Shown here piece by piece: positions 1 to 6,424 of a stretch of DNA of 9,207 bases. Location: positions 1-9,207 of the forward strand of contig DATLYH010000184.1 of the NCBI GenBank assembly GCA_035575035.1, read 5' to 3'. A program made the translations under genes and the position numbers. The DNA is from DATLYH01 sp035575035 (GTDB lineage Bacteria; Planctomycetota; Planctomycetia; Gemmatales; Gemmataceae). A model generated the notes under the pieces. That model worked only from the letters and a program-made list of their open reading frames with translations. It ran no database searches and had not been told where the DNA came from. Each line of letters opens with the position of its first letter. The first letter of the stretch is position 1.

Positions 1-866
1 CGGTTGGGCGCCCCCGCCAGACTGCCCAGCAGCACCGCCGCCAGCACCCCCAGGGTCAGGATCACCCAGGCATCGGCCGCAACCTGAAGGTAGGCCGCCA
101 GCAGCCGCGACGCCAAAAACGCCAGCCAGAACCCCGACAGCAGCCAGGCAACCCGCCGTTCGCGGTTGCCCATCTCCAGAAGGAACGTGGTGGCCCAGGT
201 GCCGACCGACGCCTCCAGCGGCGCGTACAGGAAGAAGACCAGCCCTGCCACCCAGAAGTAGCGGTCGGCCACCACCTGGCCCAGGGTCGCTTTCTGGCTC
301 TCGCCCGGGATGTTGGCCACCACCGCCAGCAGGGCCGGCGTCAGGCAGAGCACCGCCACCAGGCCCAGCGTGGTGCGGAAGCTGAGGCGGGCCAGGAGCA
401 CATCCACCAACGCCGGCGTCACCAGCGCCCCCAGGGCAAAGAATGCCATCCCCAGGTTCAGCGCCGCCCCCAGCATGTCCGGCCGGCCGCTGAAGAAGGC
501 CTGCGGCATCAGGACGACGCTGGCGGTGCTGACACAGGCCGCCCCCAGCCCGACCAGCAGGATGGCGACCACCGCCAGGCGGTAGCTGGTCTGGTGCAGC
601 GTCAGGCCATAGATGGCCACGCAGGTCACGAACGAGCCGAGGATCATCACCAGCCGCACCCCCCACTGGTCGATGAGGAGGCCGCTAAGAAGCACCATCG
701 GCAAGAGAGCCAGGTTCAATGCCGACAGCAGGATGCCGACCTGCGTCTCGCTGATTTGCAGCCGCTTGGCCAGTGTCAGCTTGATGCTGCCCAGGAGCGC
801 CAGCACGATGCCGAAGACAAAGGCGCCGCTGAGGGCCAGCGCTGTGATTGCATGAAAGCCGCTCAT
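1..866 (-). CDS. MFS permease, FucP/FHS-like, partial (C-terminus beyond left edge)
   Basis: This is the N-terminal 288 residues of a multi-pass inner-membrane transporter; the reading frame stays open to the window edge. The start ATG is read at 866-864 on the minus strand, with GAGG at 878-875 eight bases upstream as Shine-Dalgarno. The protein has about eight hydrophobic helices (roughly residues 5-28, 43-65, 70-90, 96-120, 133-157, 165-184, 204-230, 239-260). The loop after helix 2 reads GLLIDQWGVR, a variant of MFS motif A. The segment FFLYAPLEASVGTW near residue 211 resembles the Y-x-x-x-E-x-x-x-G-x-W region of fucose-permease-like members. The family moves sugars or other small solutes with a cation, or effluxes drugs; the substrate cannot be read from this sequence. 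It is divergent from the tRNA-tuf cluster and probably functionally unrelated. Family call is fairly secure, subfamily less so. Confidence 0.85.
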   Translation of the reverse strand, partial: MSGFHAITALALSGAFVFGIVLALLGSIKLTLAKRLQISETQVGILLSALNLALLPMVLLSGLLIDQWGVRLVMILGSFVTCVAIYGLTLHQTSYRLAVVAILLVGLGAACVSTASVVLMPQAFFSGRPDMLGAALNLGMAFFALGALVTPALVDVLLARLSFRTTLGLVAVLCLTPALLAVVANIPGESQKATLGQVVADRYFWVAGLVFFLYAPLEASVGTWATTFLLEMGNRERRVAWLLSGFWLAFLASRLLAAYLQVAADAWVILTLGVLAAVLLGSLAGAPN

Positions 867-1040
867 CAAAGCAACCTCGCTTCGCCGACGCCGGCCCGGT
901 TGCCGGCCGGAACCACCTCGGCCGGAGAGGGGCCAAAAATCCTCGGCCGCGTGCGGGCTTCTTCCATACAAAGGAGAAGAGAGGCCGGGACGATGTTCGT
1001 CTCCTTCTACCAGTTATTACGCTGGCGGGCCTCAATCATT

Positions 1041-1058
1041 TGTACAGAATGTACAGAA
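1041..1058 (+). repeat. Tandem 9-base direct repeat containing two TGTACA palindromes
   Basis: TGTACAGAA occurs twice head to tail (1041-1049 and 1050-1058). Each copy starts with the self-complementary hexamer TGTACA, so the two palindrome centres are 9 bases apart. The second TGTACA sits where the -35 hexamer of the upstream promoter would be. Overlap with a promoter suggests an operator, but two copies of a 9-mer could also be chance slippage. No regulator is encoded nearby to pair it with. Confidence 0.5.
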
Positions 1059-1079
1059 GGTCAGATTTTGTGGTATACT
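1050..1079 (+). promoter_or_regulatory. Upstream sigma-70-type promoter with extended -10
   Basis: A -10 hexamer TATACT lies at 1074-1079, preceded by TGG at 1071-1073, which gives the extended -10 form TG-n. A poor -35, TGTACA at 1050-1055, is 18 bases upstream and coincides with the second copy of the tandem repeat. The expected transcript start is near 1086, about 205 bases before the first tRNA. It may be a second, regulated promoter of the tRNA-tuf operon. Confidence 0.5.
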
Positions 1080-1238
1080 ATCAACAAGGAGAGGAGGCCC
1101 CATCTGGAAGGCAGGGCCGGCTCTGAACTATTCGAGCCGTCGGTTGTCTGTAGAATGAAGGTAGCGTTGGCGCGGGCCGGCCAAAGATGTTGGGACGGCG
1201 GAGACTGCGGGATGCAAGGCCGGGGCGGGGATTTCGCC

Positions 1239-1267
1239 TTGCAGCATTTGTGCCGATCTCCTATACT
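1239..1267 (+). promoter_or_regulatory. Proximal sigma-70-type promoter of the tRNA-tuf operon
   Basis: TTGCAG at 1239-1244 and TATACT at 1262-1267 are separated by exactly 17 bases, the best match to a housekeeping promoter in the window. The transcript would begin near 1274, leaving a leader of under 20 bases before tRNA-Thr at 1292. This short leader is typical of stable-RNA promoters. Whether planctomycete sigma-70 uses the same consensus is assumed. Confidence 0.65.
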
Positions 1268-1291
1268 GACTCTTTCCACGCGCCAGGCTGC

Positions 1292-1364
1292 GCTAGCGTA
1301 GCTCAGTGGCCAGAGCTGCGGATTTGTAATCCGCGGGTCGTGGGTTCGAGTCCCACCGCTAGCT
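1292..1364 (+). tRNA. tRNA-Thr(TGT)
   Basis: A complete cloverleaf is visible. The acceptor stem pairs 1292-1298 with 1357-1363. The anticodon stem pairs 1318-1322 with 1330-1334 around anticodon TGT at 1325-1327. The T arm pairs 1340-1344 with 1352-1356 around TTCGAGT, and the D stem is GCTC/GAGC. The discriminator base is T at 1364. CCA is not encoded. It reads ACA codons (and other ACN codons by wobble) and is the first gene of the cluster, matching E. coli thrU in order. Confidence 0.97.
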
Positions 1365-1387
1365 TCCCCTTGGTCGCACTCCGAGGC

Positions 1388-1471
1388 GGGTCGGTGGCCG
1401 AGCGGCCAATGGCACCAGACTGTAAATCTGGCGGGCATAGCCCTTCGCAGGTTCGAATCCTGCCCGGCCCA
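1388..1471 (+). tRNA. tRNA-Tyr(GTA), class II with long variable arm
   Basis: The acceptor stem pairs 1388-1394 with 1464-1470, with one T-G wobble, and the discriminator is A at 1471. The anticodon stem pairs 1415-1419 with 1427-1431 around GTA at 1422-1424. The variable arm (about 1432-1446) is long, as expected for bacterial tRNA-Tyr. The T loop is TTCGAAT. CCA is not encoded. It occupies the same place in the cluster as E. coli tyrU. Confidence 0.97.
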
Positions 1472-1491
1472 CTCGCAGCAATCAGGGCGAT

Positions 1492-1564
1492 GCGGGCGTA
1501 GCTCAATTGGCAGAGCGCGAGCCTTCCAAGCTCGTTGTTGCGGGTTCGATTCCCGTCGCCCGCT
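1492..1564 (+). tRNA. tRNA-Gly(TCC)
   Basis: The acceptor stem pairs 1492-1498 with 1557-1563 perfectly, with T1564 as discriminator. The anticodon stem pairs 1518-1522 with 1530-1534 around TCC at 1525-1527. The T stem 1540-1544 / 1552-1556 has one G-T wobble. CCA is not encoded. It corresponds in position to E. coli glyT. An unusually long 159-base gap follows before the next tRNA. Confidence 0.97.
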
Positions 1565-1574
1565 CCTTCCGGGG

Positions 1575-1596
1575 GGCTGGTCCTGAAGGACTGCCC
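1575..1596 (+). promoter_or_regulatory. Small hairpin in the tRNA-Gly/tRNA-Thr spacer
   Basis: Within the 159-base spacer (1565-1723), GTCC at 1580-1583 pairs with GGAC at 1588-1591 around a TGAA tetraloop. The stem extends by two G-T wobbles, one C-C mismatch and two G-C pairs. No T-tract follows, so it is more likely a processing or pausing structure than a terminator. The rest of the spacer shows no gene or tRNA remnant that I can recognise. Confidence 0.35.
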
Positions 1597-1723
1597 AAGA
1601 GGTGCTTGGAGATCGCCAAGTGCGATGCAGTCTGTGCCCACGGTCATCGCGAACGGACCCACCAGCGGCGGAAATGGATCGGAAGCGAGGTAGGTCCACA
1701 GGATCAGTACGAATAATCACCTT

Positions 1724-1795
1724 GCTGCTGTGGCGCAACGGTAGCGCACCACATTGGTAATGTGGCGGTTCTGGGTTCGACTCCCAGCAGCAGCT
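1724..1795 (+). tRNA. tRNA-Thr(GGT)
   Basis: The acceptor stem pairs GCTGCTG at 1724-1730 with 1788-1794, with T1795 as discriminator. The anticodon stem pairs 1749-1753 with 1761-1765 around GGT at 1756-1758. The T arm pairs 1771-1775 with 1783-1787 around TTCGACT. CCA is not encoded. It reads ACC/ACT codons and lies 86 bases upstream of tuf, as E. coli thrT does upstream of tufB. Confidence 0.97.
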
Positions 1796-1881
1796 TTTGA
1801 GTTTGGGTAAGACGTTTCTTCCCCCTAATCCCCAGGCGGCCCAGGCCCGGGGGGCACTGCTTTGAATCGCGCGGAGGAACG

Positions 1882-3111
<1,230 letters not shown>

Positions 3112-3116
3112 ACCAA

Positions 3117-3164
3117 CCGGCCCTGGCCCTGGGGCGGGCGGAACGCTGCCCGCCTCCGGGCCGG
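3117..3164 (+). promoter_or_regulatory. Two-tier hairpin between tuf and rpmG
   Basis: CCGGCCC (3117-3123) pairs with GGGCCGG (3158-3164), and inside it GGCGGGC (3133-3139) pairs perfectly with GCCCGCC (3148-3154) around an 8-base loop. The structure fills most of the 72-base gap. No T-tract follows, so a standard intrinsic terminator is unlikely. It may cause partial termination or protect the tuf 3' end so that tuf transcript exceeds downstream transcript; this is inference. Confidence 0.4.
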
Positions 3165-3183
3165 CCTTGCGGAGCCTTGGCCC

Positions 3184-3351
3184 ATGGCGAGTGATCGGCG
3201 TGAGTACGTCTGGCTGGAGTGCAGCGTCTGCGGCGCCCGCAACTACCGGACGGAACGGCTGGTAAAGGGAACCTCGGACCGCCTCGAGCGGAAGAAGTAC
3301 TGCCGCAAGGAGCGCCGGCACACCCTGCACAAGGAATCGCGGAAAAAATAG
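3184..3351 (+). CDS. rpmG: 50S ribosomal protein L33
   Basis: This is a 55-residue zinc-ribbon protein of the large subunit, near the E site. ATG at 3184 is preceded by GGAG at 3171-3174 (spacing 9). The family landmarks are clear: CSVCGARNYRTER at residues 13-25 and KKYC...HTLHKE at 37-51. Cys13 and Cys16 form the first zinc knuckle, but only Cys40 remains of the second, with Glu at the position of the fourth Cys. Three-Cys L33 proteins occur elsewhere (as I recall, one B. subtilis L33), so this need not mean loss of fold. The gene sits between tuf and tRNA-Trp/secE, a common bacterial order. Its TAG stop shares its last G with the first unit of the downstream heptamer repeat. Confidence 0.93.
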   Translation: MASDRREYVWLECSVCGARNYRTERLVKGTSDRLERKKYCRKERRHTLHKESRKK

Positions 3352-3445
3352 GGGTCAGGGGCCAGGGGTCAGGGGTGAGAAAAAACCGGGCGAGAAGCCG
3401 CGTCGCGGCCGTCCTTGTCTTTTCTGACCCCTGATCCCTGACCCC
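3351..3445. repeat. Palindromic heptamer repeat element, GGGGTCA/TGACCCC family
   Basis: Four tandem 7-base units (3351-3378: GGGGTCA three times with one variant, then GGGGTGA) face three inverted units at 3425-3445 (TGACCCC, TGATCCC, TGACCCC). Unit 1 pairs fully with the last inverted unit, unit 3 pairs fully with the first, and unit 2 pairs with one mismatch and one wobble. GAAAA at 3379-3383 can also pair with TTTTC at 3420-3424, bulging the fourth unit. A small hairpin (3397-3401 with 3405-3409) caps the structure. The element fills nearly the whole rpmG/tRNA-Trp gap. It may act as a terminator or RNA-processing signal, or be a selfish repeat. Confidence 0.8.
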
Positions 3446-3458
3446 GGCCTTCTGGTAA

Positions 3459-3531
3459 AGGGCCGTAGCTCAATTGGCAGAGCACCGGTCTCCAAAACCG
3501 GGGGTTGAGCGTTCGACTCGCTCCGGCCCTG
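3459..3531 (+). tRNA. tRNA-Trp(CCA)
   Basis: The acceptor stem pairs AGGGCCG at 3459-3465 with CGGCCCT at 3524-3530, with discriminator G3531 as usual for Trp. The anticodon stem pairs 3485-3489 with 3497-3501 around anticodon CCA at 3492-3494. The T arm pairs 3507-3511 with 3519-3523 around TTCGACT. The terminal CCA is not encoded. A tRNA-Trp just upstream of secE is a widespread bacterial arrangement. Confidence 0.97.
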
Positions 3532-3623
3532 TTCTGGTTTTCAATGGCGGGCGGTGGGCAGGGCACGGATCGGCTCGGCGGTCGCCCGTTGTCAAGCGAA
3601 AATCGACCCCTGAAGGAACGGTC

Positions 3624-5012
3624 ATGGCTGTGGCGGTAAAGAACGCCCCGGAAGCTGCCCCGCGGGGCCTGTGGAATCGCCTCCCGGTCGCCACCCTGCT
3701 CGGGGTGGTATACGTCCTGGCCGGTCTGGCGGTAGTCTTCGCACTGGTCCCCCGCCTGTGGCAGGCAGCCGTCGCTGACTGGCTGGTGCGCTGGACGGGC
3801 GAGTTCGTCAACGCGACCCTGCTTGGCCTGGTGCTCATTGCCGTGGCAGCGGGGTTCGTTTATGTCGGCGCCCGCCTGGTCGGCCCTCAGCCGCTGCCTG
3901 GGCTTCGGGCCGGCGTCGGCGTCGGCCTGGTGGCCGTCCTTCTGATCGGGCTGCTCCTTCGCTGGTTCGGCGGCCTGATGGAGCGCTGGACCTACGAGGG
4001 CCGCCTGTTCGGCGAAGCGGGCCGCCTGGGCGGCATCGCGGTCACGGTGCTGGTGGGGCTGGTCCTGCTGGCCGCGGTTGGCCGGCTGTTCCTCAAGCCC
4101 GGCTTCACCCGGTGGCTGATCGCTGCCGAGAGCCAGGGCTGGTTCAGCACCACCACCTACAAGCGCAGCCAGGGGCAGCGCGTCCGCCGGGGGACGATCC
4201 TGGGCATCCTGATCCTGACCGGTGCCGGCATCTTCACACTCACTCAGGGCAACCGCCTGGCCGGCGTCGGCGACTGGGCCATCAACATCCCATTCACCGG
4301 TCGGGCCGTCATCGAGAGCGCCAATGACGCCCGAGTGGTGCTGGACCAGCGCTTCCCCGACGGATGGGAGACGGTGACATTCGACCGCTACACCCTGCGG
4401 GACATCAACGATGACTTGCTGAGGAACTACGTCAAGGTCACGGTCCCGGGCATCCGAGGGGAGTTGGAGGCCGGCCAGGTCGTCAGCCGCGAGGCGTTCG
4501 ACAAGGTGGTCGCCGCCCAACAGCAGGAGATCGACCGGCTCTTGCAACAGGCGAAGGAGGCCGAGGACGCGGGCCGGCCGCTGGAGGCGCGGACTCGGCG
4601 CGAGGAGGCCGAGTCGCTGCGCAAGGGAATGCCGCAAGCCGGCGAGCCGACGCCGGCCACGGCAACGGTGACGTACCACCAGCTGACCCTGCTGCCGGCG
4701 GTGCGCTTCACCTTGCCGCTGCTGCTGGCAGCCTGTTCCCTCTGGCTGGCGTGGCGCGTCGTCAACGTGCCGACCTTTGCCGACTTCCTGATTGCCACCG
4801 AGGCGGAGATGAACAAGGTGTCGTGGACCAGCCGCCGCCGCCTGTTCCAGGACACCATCGTGGTGCTGACCTGCGTGGTCCTGCTGACGATTTTCCTCCT
4901 GGTAGCGGACCTCATTTGGGCCAACCTGCTTCGGGGGATCGGCGTGCTGCGCTTTGGCGCCTCCCCGGTCGAGGTGCAGAAGGAGGCGCAGAAGGCACGC
5001 TCCTCTTGGTGA
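3624..5012 (+). CDS. secE: Preprotein translocase subunit SecE, greatly enlarged (multi-pass N-terminal region)
   Basis: SecE clamps SecY in the Sec membrane channel. The 462-residue product has the SecE domain only at its end: an amphipathic helix (about 384-407, with ATEAEMNKVSWTSRRRLFQD at 391-410) followed by one membrane helix (about 410-433). The usual W-P of the motif reads W-T. Normal bacterial SecE has roughly 60-130 residues. Before it lie about six extra hydrophobic helices (near 21-42, 63-86, 95-113, 136-157, 190-207, 358-380) and a soluble segment (about 210-355) with a charged, coiled-coil-like stretch at 286-335. ATG at 3624 is chosen because GAAGGA at 3612-3617 precedes it; the frame is open upstream but overlaps tRNA-Trp. 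nusG follows after 39 bases, the classic secE-nusG pair. The SecE identity is secure from domain and place; the role of the added region is unknown. Confidence 0.9.
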   Translation: MAVAVKNAPEAAPRGLWNRLPVATLLGVVYVLAGLAVVFALVPRLWQAAVADWLVRWTGEFVNATLLGLVLIAVAAGFVYVGARLVGPQPLPGLRAGVGVGLVAVLLIGLLLRWFGGLMERWTYEGRLFGEAGRLGGIAVTVLVGLVLLAAVGRLFLKPGFTRWLIAAESQGWFSTTTYKRSQGQRVRRGTILGILILTGAGIFTLTQGNRLAGVGDWAINIPFTGRAVIESANDARVVLDQRFPDGWETVTFDRYTLRDINDDLLRNYVKVTVPGIRGELEAGQVVSREAFDKVVAAQQQEIDRLLQQAKEAEDAGRPLEARTRREEAESLRKGMPQAGEPTPATATVTYHQLTLLPAVRFTLPLLLAACSLWLAWRVVNVPTFADFLIATEAEMNKVSWTSRRRLFQDTIVVLTCVVLLTIFLLVADLIWANLLRGIGVLRFGASPVEVQKEAQKARSSW

Positions 5013-5036
5013 ACGCCGGGCGGTTGCCTGAAACGA

Positions 5037-5051
5037 GACAGGGCTCCTGTC
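5037..5051 (+). promoter_or_regulatory. Hairpin abutting the nusG start codon
   Basis: GACAGG (5037-5042) pairs perfectly with CCTGTC (5046-5051) around the triloop GCT, and the ATG of nusG follows at once. The only Shine-Dalgarno-like sequence, AGGG at 5040-5043, lies in the 5' arm and loop. In RNA form the stem would hide the ribosome site, which suggests translational control or dependence on ribosomes arriving from secE. The stem is short, so its stability in the cell is uncertain. Confidence 0.45.
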
Positions 5052-5780
5052 ATGACGGACGAACGGTCAACTCTGGACACCCCGCAGCCGGCCCCCCAGG
5101 CCGGGCTGCCCGAGAGCGCGCCGCCGCCTCCGCCCGAGGCCCCGCCGGCTGCGGCCGCGCCGCCCCAAGCCAAGCCTGCCGCCCCCAAGGCCGACGAGGC
5201 GCCAGCCCCTCCGGCCGAGCCCGAGGCCCCCGCCAAGCCGAGCAACAAACGCTGGTACGTGGTCAAGGTTCAAAGCGGGCGAGAGGAGGCGATCAAGGAG
5301 GCCATCGAACGCCGCGTCAAGATCGAGGGGTTGGAGGAATACTTCGGCCAGATCATTATCCCTACGGAAAAGGTCATCGAACTCCGCAACAACAAGCGGG
5401 TGGCGCGCGAGCGCAAGCTCTACCCCGGCTACCTGATGGTCGAGGTGGACTTTAATGACCGTATTCTCTACCTCTTCCGGGAGACCCCCGGCGTTGGCGA
5501 CTTCGTGGGGGCCGGCGTCAACCGCCCGCCGCCGCCGATGCCGCCGCACGAGGTCGAGCGAATGCTCGGCCAGCAAGGGTTGGAGAAGGCCGGCCTGAAG
5601 CCAACCAAGCCCAAGTTCGACCGCGGCGACCGGGTCCGGGTCAAGGACGGCACCTTCGCCGGCATGGAAGGGGAGGTCAAGGAACTGCTCGAAGCCAAGA
5701 ACCTGGTCCGGGTCGAGTTGACCATCTTCGGCCGGCCCGTCCCGGTCGAGCTGGAATACTGGCAAGTGGAATTGGTGTGA
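5052..5780 (+). CDS. nusG: Transcription termination/antitermination factor NusG
   Basis: NusG binds the RNA polymerase clamp through its NGN domain and Rho or ribosomal S10 through its KOW domain. The 242-residue protein has an NGN domain from about 66 (KRWYVVKVQSGREE), including the conserved RKLYPGYLMVEVDFND (121-136) and the TPGVGDFVG segment. A proline-rich linker follows (about 159-165), then the KOW domain from 188 (FDRGDRVRVKDGTFAGMEGE). Residues 1-65 are an added Ala/Pro-rich tail, probably disordered; typical NusG starts near the position of residue 66 here. The first ATG lies directly after a small hairpin, and no better internal start is seen, so the tail is taken as real. Neighbours secE and rplK give the canonical order. 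Confidence 0.95.
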   Translation: MTDERSTLDTPQPAPQAGLPESAPPPPPEAPPAAAAPPQAKPAAPKADEAPAPPAEPEAPAKPSNKRWYVVKVQSGREEAIKEAIERRVKIEGLEEYFGQIIIPTEKVIELRNNKRVARERKLYPGYLMVEVDFNDRILYLFRETPGVGDFVGAGVNRPPPPMPPHEVERMLGQQGLEKAGLKPTKPKFDRGDRVRVKDGTFAGMEGEVKELLEAKNLVRVELTIFGRPVPVELEYWQVELV

Positions 5781-5783
5781 AAG

Positions 5784-5855
5784 CATTGGTCAGCGGTCAT
5801 TCGTCATTAGCACCTAATGACGAATGACGGAGGACCAATGACGAATGACGAAGGA
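5784..5855. repeat. Palindromic heptamer repeat element, CGAATGA family, ending in the rplK Shine-Dalgarno
   Basis: CATTGGTC (5784-5791) pairs with GACCAATG (5833-5840). After a 4x4 internal loop, the 15 bases at 5796-5810 pair perfectly with 5814-5828 around the triloop CAC. The right side is six uninterrupted 7-base units from 5814 to 5855, of types CTAATGA, CGAATGA, CGGAGGA, CCAATGA and CGAAGGA. The last unit (5849-5855) supplies AAGGA, the Shine-Dalgarno of rplK. The 13-mer AATGACGAATGAC occurs twice (5816-5828 and 5837-5849), so the left arm at 5796-5808 can pair with either copy. This gives two mutually exclusive RNA folds, one ending next to the Shine-Dalgarno. Confidence 0.85.
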
Positions 5856-5860
5856 AGATC

Positions 5861-6328
5861 ATGGCCCGACAAGTAGTGGCCCAGATTCGGCTGCAAGTGA
5901 CGGGCGGGCAGGCGACCCCGGCCCCGCCGGTCGGCCCGGCGCTGGGCCAGCATGGCGTCAACATCGGCGCCTTTGTGACGCAGTTCAACGAGCGGACCCG
6001 GAAGGATTACATGGGGATCACCGTGCCGGTGGTGGTCACCGTCTACTCGGACCGCACCTTCGAGTTCACCGTCAAGAGCCCGCCGGCGGCGATCTTGCTC
6101 AAGCAGGCCGCCGGCATTCCCCTCGAGAAGAAGAAGGGGGGCGAGCTGATCCCGCCCGAGGAAAAGGCCAAAAAGAGTGGCAAGTACAAGGGGTTCAAGG
6201 TGAGCGAGAAACAGATCCGCGAGATTGCCCAGCGGAAGCTGCCGGACCTCAATGCTCGGGACCTTGACCATGCTACCCGCATCATCGCCGGGACGGCCCG
6301 GAGCCTGGGCATTACCATCGAAGGTTGA
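5861..6328 (+). CDS. rplK: 50S ribosomal protein L11
   Basis: L11 binds 23S rRNA at the GTPase-associated centre and positions elongation factors. The 155-residue product begins at ATG 5861, five bases after AAGGA (5851-5855). The N-terminal domain shows the proline-rich hallmark PAPPVGPALGQHGVNI (20-35) and later TVYSDRTFEF and KSPPAAILLKQAAG (72-85). The C-terminal rRNA-binding domain runs from about 114 (VSEKQIREIAQRK) to the conserved ATRIIAGTARSLGI (138-151). The protein exceeds the usual 141-142 residues because of a lysine-rich insertion of about a dozen residues in the interdomain linker (near 88-111). It is followed by rplA after 96 bases, the normal rplKA pair. Confidence 0.96.
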   Translation: MARQVVAQIRLQVTGGQATPAPPVGPALGQHGVNIGAFVTQFNERTRKDYMGITVPVVVTVYSDRTFEFTVKSPPAAILLKQAAGIPLEKKKGGELIPPEEKAKKSGKYKGFKVSEKQIREIAQRKLPDLNARDLDHATRIIAGTARSLGITIEG

Positions 6329-6369
6329 GCGCCCGAACCCGTGCTGGCCCGCCGATGTCCAGGAGAAAC

Positions 6370-6393
6370 CAGGCGGGACCGGCCGCCCGCCTG
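6370..6393 (+). promoter_or_regulatory. Strong hairpin in the rplK/rplA spacer
   Basis: CAGGCGGG (6370-6377) pairs perfectly with CCCGCCTG (6386-6393) around an 8-base loop. It ends about 31 bases before the rplA ATG and no T-tract follows. L1 represses its own operon in other bacteria by binding a leader that mimics its rRNA site, but I cannot match this hairpin to that motif. A role in mRNA stability or processing is equally possible. Confidence 0.4.
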
Positions 6394-6424
6394 AACGTTC
6401 ACCACGATAAAACCGACACCAGCC

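Larger units (their letters stand above)
867..1291. other. Divergent intergenic region between the permease and the tRNA cluster
   Basis: These 425 bases separate the leftward permease from the rightward tRNA genes. No convincing gene is seen; the open frames here lack start signals or run into the tRNAs. The region holds a 7-bp perfect hairpin (903-909 with 919-925, loop 9) in the permease leader, a tandem 9-base repeat at 1041-1058, and two promoter-like sequences pointing at the tRNAs. The stretch around 1010-1085 is clearly richer in A+T than its surroundings, as expected for a promoter region. Confidence 0.6.

Noticed and set aside
594..1301. 235-codon + frame spanning the permease start and promoter region
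   Set aside because: It overlaps the clearly recognisable permease in antisense and runs into tRNA-Thr; the product has no domain.
1061..1738. Minus-strand frames across the tRNA cluster
   Set aside because: They read through three structured tRNA genes and resemble the spurious tRNA-antisense proteins often found in databases.
3474..3623. Upstream in-frame extension of secE
   Set aside because: It would start inside tRNA-Trp. The ATG at 3624 has a good Shine-Dalgarno.
3369..4679. 436-codon minus-strand open frame opposite secE
   Set aside because: Low-complexity product without motifs. It would cover tRNA-Trp and secE, both well supported on the + strand.
5784..5855. Palindrome considered as an insertion sequence or miniature transposon
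   Set aside because: No target-site duplication or transposase-type terminal repeat is evident, and the period-7 structure is unlike an IS end.
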